A stretch of DNA of 64,000 nt, taken from Ciona savignyi (lineage: Eukaryota; Chordata; Ascidiacea; Phlebobranchia; Cionidae). The notes below the pieces were generated by a model. It did not search any database. It worked only from the letters and a program-made list of their open reading frames with translations, and had not been told where the DNA came from. The position numbers and the translations under genes were made by a program. The stretch is taken from contig CH002711.1 in NCBI GenBank assembly GCA_000149265.1, forward strand, positions 554,686 to 618,685. Reading direction: 5' to 3'. Numbering within the stretch: position 1 is the stretch's first letter; every line of letters starts with the position of its first letter. This document shows positions 13,101 to 25,100 of the stretch, one piece after another.

Positions 13101-16100
13101 AAGATTAAATGAATATGTAAAAGCTGGTAAATTTATCATAAATCTTTCTGGTGGTGAGCAGCATTTAAGTCTTGATCAGAAAAATTGTTTGGTTCATCTT
13201 TTAGGGAGTGCAATAACTCTAGTGTCAGTTCACCATACTGAAAACTATGGAAATGTGCCGGGATCTCAATCTATACTGCTACATGACTTTACCAGTGAAG
13301 GCATTGAAACTGGTGTAAGAAATTTAACGGAGTTCCTTTGCGACAAATACACTGGTTTCACTACTCCTGCCACTGTAACTGCCACCACACCATCACTCTG
13401 CTCACCGGATATTGATGTAGTGTTTATAGTGGACGAACAACTAGTGAGCAATTCACGGTATTTTGCACCGCTGTATGATTTCTTCGAGCAAATGGGAAGA
13501 TACATTCAATTCAGTCCCGAACACACTCACAATGGGCTGATCCTAACAGGTCAAACTCCTGATCAAATTTTGCTGCCTTTTAGAGAAGATTATAGCGAAA
13601 ATTTGGCTCAAACAATTTCTGGTTTGTTTTCAAACTCAACTCAAAGCAGTCGTCTTGATATAGCAGAAACCATTTCTGCCGCCGTCAATATGCTCAACTC
13701 CAGCAGGGATTCCGCACATTTCGAAAAGCATGCTGTACTTCTAATCAGCAGAGCTGTGCAAGGGACATTAACTAAAGAAATATGGGATTCAATGAATTCG
13801 TTAAACATGGAGTTAGATGTTGTATCAATTGAGACGAACTTTATGCCAACGGGTTCGATTGAGGCGCTTCCGTATAGGCAGTTTCCTGTGTATCCTGCAG
13901 AGTACCTTGCTAACACGGCACCGATAATTGCCGAACATATATGTGAACCGAAAAAGTGGTTCACGCCCCACTCACCAACACCACCTCCCAATATGCTGTG
14001 CTCAGCAGCTGATATAACATTCATTTACGATGTAATGCTTTTGGCGCCACACAGTGCCGCGGTAAAGGTTACAGGGTTCATGAAACGCATCACTAGGCTG
14101 TTAGCCAGCATGAGCGGAAGAGAAAAGAGTCGATTTGCTGCTGTGAGCTATGGTCGCGACCCATATATCAATTTTGGGATGGAAGATCATTCAAGCACAA
14201 TTGAAGTCGAAGAAGCAATGAATGATTTGCATCACATTGGCAGCGCGGTGCCAGCCAATGTTGGAAAAGCGTTGAAATTTGTACTGAACAACGTCACTGT
14301 CAGCCACCCCAGACAAGGCACCAATGACATCCGACAAACGATTCTACTTTTGATCGGAAGAGACAGTTTTGATGACTTGAAGCATGAAATCGAAGCAGCA
14401 AGGCTAAGAGGAGTCGAAGTGATCACATTTTTCATAGGAGGAATACATGTAGACAATCCATCTGCTTTCACAACAGTTCCAGATGGCTTTGTTCCAGTGC
14501 ACAGACTGCGGGAATTAAATAACCTCGAGTATGAAGTGATCGAACTGATTTGTGCACTGCAGGAGCCTACAATTCCAGTTGAACCCAGCCCTGCACCCCC
14601 GACCGAAGCCCCACCGTGCAAAGTGGACATGGTGTTTGTAGTGGATGATGCTTTCACGTCAAGCCGCCGGAACTTACTCTCGTTGCAAAGATTTTTCGAT
14701 AAACATCACCAGAATCTTTATTTTGCAGAAGGCCACGTACGAACATCCATAATAAGGGTCGGATCTGGAGTAAATCCAATCACTGAAGGTTTTGTCTCCA
14801 CTAAAGAGGATTTCTATAATGCATATAAGAATGAGATGCCAGTTTCACCATCAACGAGTCCGCTAATCTTAGAAAACGGTTTAGAGACGACGGGAGAAAT
14901 TTTCCAAAATTACGGCCGTCCAGTTGCTCCTGACTTAAAGCGGATTATTGTGCTTATTATGAGTCGAAAAGCAAGTGACTTTGAAGCCACAATTAACACC
15001 ATAGACAACTTGAAATCAAGTGGTACCTTTGTCGCGACGGTTGTAGCAAATGATGCAATGAGTTTACCTTGGAAGAATGTGGCCAGCGTTGGTGGATACC
15101 TCAAAGCTTTCAGGTTTGTGTCAATGAATATGCCTTTTATTTCGGTTTAAAAATAGAACATTTTGTATTGGGTTTTGGAGTATATTAAAGTCTCTGGGAT
15201 ATATTGAATTTTCTTAAAAATAAAAGAAAACCATTTCTAAAACCAAAAGCCTCTGCTACTACACTGTCTGAAATTTTTTTGCACTAATAACCCAAAAAAT
15301 ATTAAAACTGAAAAATCACCTTTTGCTCAACAGAACAAGATTCTTAAGATACTATGCTAAAGGAGTGGTGCATATGGTGTTGGACAGCGAGTGTGACAGT
15401 AGACATGTACCACAAGTGACAACCACCAGTGCACCGTATGTAACCACCACCACTGTGGCTGGTGTGTGTCCTCTGGTCATGGATGTGGTGTTTCTGGTCG
15501 ACAAAAATCTGCTGTCTGAGAATCTGAAAGCTGGTTATACCAGATCATTGATGAAGGACACGCTAAGATCACTTGATGTACAAGTAAGAGAGCTTTGAGA
15601 GTATTCTACAATAGAGTTGTTGGATCTGTTAAAATAGGACAGGATATTCATGTTTATTCCTGGGATTAATAAAACACTGAAGGCGTTATATGAAGGGAAT
15701 CGTCACTTTGCACCCCCATCGGGTTACTAGAGATATTGTAGTGTGTTTTGTATTGTTAAGACATTTTTTACTTTGATGGAACCCATCATTCCAGTCATCA
15801 TTCATTCTGGCAATGTCAGCTAAGTGCCTTGCCCAAGGACACAGCCAACTAGCGTGACACCAGTTGTAATCTGCAACCCAGTAACTGAAAATGAGACACT
15901 AACCCACCAAGATATNNNNNNNNNNNNNNNNNNNNNNNNNNNNNNNNNNNNNNNNNNNNNNNNNNNNNNNNNNNNNNNNNNNNNNNNNNNNNNNNNNNNN
16001 NNNNNNNNNNNNNNNTATTATTGTTTAACCCTGGGTAATAAAGTTCAGTGTAGATTATTACAGCTAGTGCAGTGTTTAATTTATTTGACCAAACAAAAAA

Positions 16101-19100
16101 CTTGTACTGGACTTCTATGGTTTTCTTATGACTTCACTGTTGTGTTGCATGTTAACACCTAAAAAAGTCCCCATAAACTTGTCATGAAAGCTAATATTTT
16201 TCTTAATAAAAACAAACAGATAATGAAACAAAACGCCAGCCTGATGGTGCTACCCGCAGCTTATTATTATAGAACCATTTAAAATAAACCTTGTGGTACA
16301 GATCAAAACTAGATGTAAAGTAGCATGCCTTGTTTGAATCTTTGCACCAGACAACTAGACATTCACTTCTAATGTAACCCACTCAATGATCTTAACAACT
16401 ACCATTTTACCATGTTTGTTTTTTAATGTTCAAAATTTTTGTTTTAGCCCGAAAAATCTAGATTTGGCATTGTCAAAATTGGCTCAATCCCGACACTTGA
16501 AAGTGAGCTGCAGCGGTCTGAAGATATAACCGCTGCAATCAGGACGGTGGATGATGTGATCAAACATACCCCCACTAACAAACAGCCAGTCATATTACCT
16601 GCACTTGATTATGCTGCTTCAGAAATTTTGCTTGGCGATGGAGTTCGCGAGAATTCGTACAAAGTTCTTGTTCTTCTGCTAGACCAACGACCAACTGATG
16701 AAGTAGACTCCATAAACCAAGAAGTAAACAAGCTCCAGCGGCTCAATATCAGTTTGGTCACTGTTGGACCTAAAAGATCAGTTGTGCCATACATCGAAAA
16801 ACTTTCAACTCTGCAAAATGGAGTTCTGACCGTAGAGAGTCCATCTGTGTACCCAAACATTGTCCACAACTTATCTGATATTCTCTGTCATAATATCTCC
16901 ACTTTCAAAGAGCTTATACCACTTACAACCTCAGAACCCTATTTCACCACTATTTTCACACCCACTGAAGTCACCACACCAGAAGCTAAATGCATTTACA
17001 ATGCAGACATCTCAGTAGCAGTGGATACGTCACACATGACGAATAAGCAACTGAGCCAAGTGAAAGATTTCCTGCAAGAAACTTTGGAAAACTTTGATAT
17101 CAGTCCATCAGCTACACATGTACGTGAGGAATATTTGGGAATGTAAAGTCATTTTTATCACCACTATAACAATCATTATGACAATTACTAAGTTCTCGTA
17201 GGTTTGCCGGAGTTGTTACATTGCGTTGCGCATTTAATATAAATTGATTGACCCATTGGGTCTTAATTTATTAAGGCATTATCCACTAAATGTCTTGCCA
17301 AAATACATTGTGTGCAGAAAGACATCAGGGTGAAAATCAACCCAAAACTTGTCTAGTCATGACCTATTTTTTTAGGTATTTTCACTCTAAATCCAGATTT
17401 TTCATGCAGTGTGACAATTTGCTAAATATATATGAATAATTTTGTTCAGGTTTCAATTGCTTCATACGCTCGTAACCTAATACTGGCCTCAAATTTCACC
17501 AACCCTTCCTTAACGAGTCCATGGTTAAAGCTGTCAAATCCATACAAACATCCACTGAAGATGTCAGTTACACCTCTCGAGCAATTGATGATATAACTGG
17601 TCGGGTTTTCACTCCTCAATTGGGGGCAAGAAGCAATCGTCAATGGAATTTTCTGCTGATAACCCATAATCAACCAGCGGTGGGTAAAAATTTTAAAAAT
17701 AAGGGTTTTTGCTTTTCATGTACTAAACAGATTATAACAAGGATATCGTTTGTCAAGGTTATTTATATGTTATGTTAAAAATACTTGCAAAACGTTCTGG
17801 AGTTGTCCACTGGTGTTTTGTCCAGGTTGGCCCAATACTACAAATCAGAAAGCTCTGATTACTAAAATAGCAGCTAAATTTGTCTTACCTGCACTCTCAT
17901 TATTTAACAACGATTGGTTAACAAAAATAATATTTAACTTTAAAAAAAAACTTTATTTTGTTCTATTCAAAATAATATAGTTAAGCATTTTTATTATATT
18001 TCAGGATGACATGTCAAATGCACCTGGAAAATTGAATTCTCTTGCACAAACCCACCAAAGTGGAGTTAATGTGGTAGTGGTTGAAATTTCTCCTGATTTC
18101 ATTCACGTTCTTCCAAATGAAAGTGTTTCAACTGTTCATGTGAACAGCTTTGACGAACTAAGTTCAATTGGGGTGTTGCAAGCAGTATTTCATAAGCTTT
18201 GTGGACCACCACTTGAAGGTTGGTCGATTTCTTATTCTAGTTTTTCTTGTGGAATCTGCATTTAAAGATTAATATGTGGTTATATGGGGGGGAAGGTTTG
18301 CTGTGTGGCATTAAGTGTCGGTTTATCATATGCCATCTCTGTGGTTACCGGAGCTTTTTTAAGTATGTTATATGTACATAATACAAATGGAAATAGTGTT
18401 CCCTTAGCAAACACTTCAGGCAACAACCATTAAAATACATAATGACATAGGTGATCTGGAGAGATACACACAATATCCAAATCATTTGTAATTAATAGTT
18501 ATAATTTTGTTATGATAATGACTTCGTCTGGCCATGTTCTTTATGGTTAAACAAGAACACACTTAATGCCTAACAGGTTTAACTCTTAACCATGGCCCCT
18601 GATTCCTCAGTTATGTTGATGCCTTATAATGGGCCGTTGCCTCAATCTAGTGAATTAAACAGGTGAAACTTCCTAAGATACCTGTGGCAACTGGTAAAAC
18701 TACCATGCGAAATTTATTGTTTTAGAAAAATATTTTATATACCATACAATACTAAGGGCTACATGTGGTAAACCATTTTTTCTATCAGGTACAACAACAG
18801 AACAACCTGAAAGTACTTCAGCATTTCAGCTCACCACTAGCACCACAACTTACAGTGAGCCTAATTTAGCTTGCTTGTATCAATATTTTCATATTGTTTT
18901 AACAAAAAAAATAAAACATATGGTAATATGTATATTTTGTTTCCTTATTCACAGCACGGATGCCAAATATCACAACAGACAAGTGTGCTTACTATGACGT
19001 GGAGAACCAGCAGACAGTGGTAATGTTACTGTTTTTGTACATTATATTTGGTTTCGAGATATCAGTCTAAAGGTTGAAAGATTGAAACTTACTACTTGCT

Positions 19101-22100
19101 ACACCGTAAAACTTACCCACTTTTAGAATAACTGTAAAAATAAGTTTTGATCTCAGTGACAAATATGTTATGTTGGTCATAGACAGATATGTTATGTTGG
19201 TCAAGATGTGCAGTAATATTCTGACAACTGCTTTTGTTTTTAATAATCAACCGCTTTAACATCTTCGCCATAAAATAATTTACCTGAGTTGAAACTGTTC
19301 ATTCTATCTAATCTACACCATCTAAATAAGTTGATTTGTATATTTATATTCTTTCAGTTACTTGACCACAGAAGCATTGCGTATCCAGATGAACAGGACA
19401 AGTGCAGATATTATGTTTGTTCTGAAGATGGCTCTATGACATTCAGGGACAAGAGACTCATGTGCGATGAAACCAGGAAGCCAACATGTCAGAACGGGTT
19501 TGAACCGGTTCTGTATTATGATGCAGATTGTGAATGCCAATGGCAATGTCAATGTAAGACACTTGTTTCCTCCTTCATGTTTTTTTTTATGTTTTAACAG
19601 TCTCCTGTCCAAACATCCTGTCAAGTTACTAAACAAGTGATGTTATCTATTTATTTTTTAAACCAATTTCTTTAATCCCTTTGTGATATATCTACTTGGA
19701 TGTTTGGTTTGTTTGTAATTTTGTGCAATCAAGTAACAATACTCTGGGTTTAAGAATAACCATTCATTGCCTCTAGCAAAAACTAAGTGAATAACATAGG
19801 ATGGTATAAACATGTTTATCCTTGCAAAACATAGGGTGGGTGGTGGTATATGATGTGTCTTATACAAGTTCGATTTACTTTCTAGGTTACTGCACTATAG
19901 CTGCTGACCCTGGGTACCATACTTTCGATGGGGCTTTGTATTTCTACCCAAGCTCATCAGGGTGCCAGAACACCCTCACCCAGTTTAAACTTGGAGAGGA
20001 GGAGGACCTTCCGATGAAGATCTTCCACTCAACGGACTCATGTGATCCGAAACACAGCGATGTGGGGGCCTGCATTGCTGATGTCACCGTGCAACTTTCC
20101 AATGTCACTTTCCACCTTCGGAACGATTTGTCAGTAAGCTCAGCAGTTTGTGATTTTATGCATGAAATGTAGAATAAAACTACAGCAATTATGGTTGGGA
20201 CATATTACAGCCATACTCATGTATCAAGCGGATAATAATCGGTGTATTTATAAGTATTACTGAAGGGATTATGATCTGAACAGATATTAGCAATTGTATT
20301 CTAGGGACAATTATTTTTATCTAAGTGGTTGTAGGTGAGACAAGAATGGCAACTTACCTACAGTCAGGTTCTTGAAGCTATTGCATTATTTATATTATTT
20401 AATATAACCTATTTAATACTCTGTAATAGCTTCGACTGTGAACACATTGTTTTCTGACAAATAACTTAACCTTGTGCTTTAATATGAATGTGTTTAAATA
20501 TGAAAATCTTAAATCTAAATTGAGAGTTAAAAATATCATCCTGCTCCAGGTGGCGCGAAATGATGTGGTCCTTAAACTACCTCACGAAGAGATGATCCAT
20601 GGGTACAAGGTTCAACTCCAAGTGATTGGGATCATTAAACTCCTCCTTACTGTGTCCGATCTCGGGCTGGAGGTGAAATATGTGCCAGCCGTGCACTATG
20701 TCACCATCAGTCTACCTGCCCACAGATGTGCCAACAAAACTGAGGGCATGTGTGGTAAGTTTTTAGGGAAACTGGTGATTTCCGTCTTTTCCTGTTTTTA
20801 ATTTTTTTATTGAAGGTCCTGCTATGCATTGACATCATACAATAAACTAAACTAAACCCGTCTTTAGGCATGAGTTCAACTACATTTTCTTGTAATTGCA
20901 GAATAAAATTGGATTTAAATTAATCATATCAAATATACATATCGAAAATTCTGATTAAAAATGGAATTACAATTAATTTTTCATCAGAAATACATATTGG
21001 ACTAAAAACATTAATATAAGAAATATGGCACACACAGCAGGTAAAAGTTAATAACTTGGACAAATACTTGCAGGTGATTGCAATGGTGTGAGTTCAAATG
21101 ACATGGTCATGAGAAACCACATGCTGACCCAAGAAGCTGTTGAATTTGGTTACAGCTGGAATTTTCCAAAGGTAACTTAAAAACATTATTTCAAGAATAT
21201 TATTTTAAGGATTAGACAGACTAAATGCAATAGACCACAGGGATGATCAGAATATGTTGGGCCAGATTCAGGGTTGTTACGTCATTTAAATGCTTTGCCC
21301 CTGAAAATGGTTGCCGGTTCAAAATTATCTAGTTGGTTGTGGTATGGGCAAGGCATTTAAGGGAAATTGCATGAACCTAGTGAATATTAAATTTTATTAA
21401 GTAAACTCAATTCCTGAATGGTAAGTCCGGCGGGTTTTCTATGGTTTGTCAACATTGCCTCAACCCACTAGATTAAATCTCTTATAACTTGATGGTAAAA
21501 AGGATAATCTAAAAATTGCGTATGTGATAATGCCCCTTGGGTTTTCACATCTACAGGGATAAACATGAATATCCAATCCTACATTATTAAAGAATGTAAT
21601 GTAATTTTTTGTCAAAATGTAGATGTATTTTCAGCATGCTGTAAAATTCATACTTTTTTCTCTTTCACCATCTTTTTTTTGATCCTAGAGTGATGAGGAA
21701 GAATGCTTGAAGCCTGAACCACTGAATCAGCATTGCATCCGGGAACCTGATCCTTTGTGCTTGAAGATCAGCGAGGGAGAGGAGTTTGCCCGATGTAGAT
21801 CTGTGGTTGATTATAGTAAGTCGTTGAATTTTTTAGTATTTCAGGTTGATTTGTCATTGATATTGTGGAAGGTTATTAGGAAGTATTAGAGATTTATTTA
21901 TGCCAATTAATGACTTATTTATGTCAATTTATGACATGATGGGTTACACTTTTTTAAGAATACTTTTAAGATTTTGCCAAGTAGGACCACTGCAAGGGGA
22001 CTTTTATAAGTAAGTGGTAGCTAAGGTTAGGTAGAGCAAAGCTAACGTAGCACGCCGAAAGCTATTTATCTCTTTAATAAAGTACAGTAACCTTTAACAG

Positions 22101-25100
22101 GTTGGAAACTATTGCATAAGACCATTACAGCCAGTATACAGGGTGCATAAAAATAAAAAAGCATCATATCACAGCACTCTTCGTACACATATGCTTAGCC
22201 TATGCTGTTAATCAATCTTTCTTTCAGAGAGTTATTACATCGCATGCAGAAACGAAACTTGCAGCAAAAACTATCCAGCGTGTGACTGGTTGGCTGCTTT
22301 TGCTGAGGCGTGTCGCCATGGTGGGGTGTGCGTCCGATGGAGGACAGACACCGCTTGTGGTGCGTGTTTTGTTTATTTAAAAAGTTTATTAATATAAAAT
22401 GATTGGGCAATATTTTTAAACAATTTTTATATCAAACTGACATTCAAAAAAGGATCACAAAAATCAGTGTTTTTTCGTTATACCATGTGTATTTACTGAT
22501 GTTTCTTAACTACTGTAGTTTTGCAGTTTTATCCTTTATTTTTAAATAACTGTGTTAATCTTTTTTTAATGTAACAAAGCAACATTTTATGACTCGTTTA
22601 TTTGATGATTTCATATTCGAAATTTCATTTCAAAACCAATCAAAAAATATACATTTCAACCCCCAATCAGCAATGCGCTGCCCTGCTGGTCGTGTCTACG
22701 ATGCTTGTCGTCATGAGCCATATGAGAAGAGCTGCACCAAACCATCCACACTTAACAAGATTAACGAAGTGGTGGAAGGATGCTTTCTGAACTGCAGCGC
22801 GGATGAGGTGGTGGTGGACGGTGCTTGTCGCTCTAACAAGATCTGCACTACGTGCTTTGATGCTGAAGCTGGGGTTCATAGAAAGGTAAAGAAGTGTATT
22901 CAATATTTCTTTTAAAATCCAGTCAAATGGTTTGCAGAAAGTTTAAAAATGGGTCTCTCTTTATAACTTATCTTACCTTGTTTGTAACTTGCCCCATCTT
23001 AAATATTGCTAATATTCACAACTTACTTGTGATATCTAACATAAGTTAGAAAAGTTAGCATATCTGGTCAAAAAATGGTGGTGTTTCAAACGAGACACAG
23101 CAAGTGTGCCTGGTAAAAACAATTAATTTGTTCCAAGTTAAAATATTTAAATGACGTTTTTCTAAACTCAGGCGGGCGAAAAATGGGTCCCTTCCATGAG
23201 CAGTTGCCGGGAGTGTGAGTGTGATAGCAACACGCTGAAGATCAAATGTGGAGAGCGAAAGTGCTCCAAAAAGGTTTCGCTTCCAGTGTGTGGGGATTGC
23301 GAAATACCAAGGGTGTCAGGGCCCGATCCGTGTTGCCCCATCCAGCAACATTGCGGTAGGGGTTCTTTATGGAATCTGTTAACAATCGTTTTTAATGCAT
23401 TTAATTGAGGACTGTTTAATTTGTAAAGTAGCTTTTATTAGGTTAAATATATAAAAATTATTAGATTAACAAGAGCATGTTAACCACAATTGGCTGTGCA
23501 AAATCAGACTTAATTTACACCAGTTTAGCCATTAAAGTGCAGCATTACAATAGATTGAGACTAAAAATGGGTTTAAGTGCATAAATACATAAGGGTGCAC
23601 TCTATCTTTGGTTCAGCAGCCTTGATTCTATAAATATAGATTTAACACTGTATTTGTTTTCCCTTTGTCCATAACATTTTAATTTAGTTTGTACAATTGT
23701 ATGTAACTAATAAAATCTAAACAATTGCACAATTTTGCCCATAGATTGCGACAGAAATTGCAATGCGTTGAGACCGCAATGCCTCGACGGTGAACAGGAG
23801 AAAAGGTTGACAAGCGAGCCCGGGTGTCGACCCGTGTACAGGTGCGAGTGCGACAGGAATCTCTGCACTGAGAGGAGAATAATCTGCGAAACACCCAAAG
23901 TGTTAGTTGAAGTACCAACCTCTTGCTGTCCGCTTATTAAATGCGTTTGTCCGAAGTGCCCCAATCATACGGAAGTCCAATGTGAAACGGTAAGTTTTGA
24001 TGTCATATTTTTACATCTTAAATAAATGCAAAAGTTAATTTTCATTGCACACTGCTTTAACCTGGTAGATAATTGTGTTAAAGCAATAATAAAAAAAAAC
24101 TAATGGATGTATGAATTGCAAAAAAATATAATTATACTACAGCATATCAACATTTATTGAATTAGCTTTGTTGGTTGGGGCTTTTTATGACTCCAATGTA
24201 ACTATAGGGTAAATAATTTCTTTCTATGCTTTTTAGTTAAACTAAATTATACAAATAAATTTAACTTCTGTTCAGGGATTTTCTAAAAGAACTACTACAG
24301 ATATATGCAACTGTACACATGAGACATGTGGTAAGATTTACACTATGTATGTATTTGCTGTGGTTGTAACATATTGTGATTCAAGTAAAACATAAGGCAA
24401 ACTGTACTGGATGCTATTCACTATAATAGTATGTAATGTTGTGTACAAATTGGGAATTCTCATATTTGCCAAGCTTTCTTTATGAGTTGTATAACACGGG
24501 GTTGTTACATCAAACTGTTTCACAGAAAAACTCCCTGTATGTCTGGCAACTGTCAATCAGACACTTGTGACAACCAACGTGGGTGACTGGTGGCTGGCAG
24601 ATGACAACCCCTGCACCAATTGCACGTGTGCCAGAACCGAAGTGGGTCAACTACAAGTCAAGTGCACGGACCTTTCAAAATCATGCAGTTGTCCAGCTGT
24701 AGGTTTACTATTTATATTTTATTCTAAAATTCTTTTGCTATGTCCATCCCTGAGAATTTTTTTAATTTGCTAAGAATATTTTCGTTAATCAAGAGCTTAT
24801 GTCAGAGGTTTGAAGTCCGGCTGGTTGGCTAAGTGGTAGCATACCAGACTGGTAGCAGAAAGGTTGCAAGTAAAGCGATTTTGCTAGCATGTAATGTAAC
24901 TCACTGTAACAGCACTGGTAAAACTGTGTGATGATAAGCGCCAATGTGATACCCTTCTCCATTATTTTCACTTCATGTTAAACATGAAGAATATCCTATA
25001 CTATTGCATTTAGTCGTTACATTTTTATTTATATACAATTCTGGCATACTGTTTCTATCTTCTAATATCTGTACTTATTATAATGTCCATTTTGTCCACA

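Noticed and set aside
13266..15104. Minus-strand open frames within the long vWA exon
   Set aside because: They overlap a strongly supported plus-strand exon and show no domain or start context of their own.
17680..17683. Alternative donor 4 bases downstream that would make exon 17450 a multiple of three
   Set aside because: The original frame already meets a TAA near 17596, so this donor does not rescue the reading frame.
24820..24880. Functional tRNA gene
   Set aside because: Only a tRNA-like A-box region with a broken B box at the head of a SINE; no cloverleaf could be drawn.
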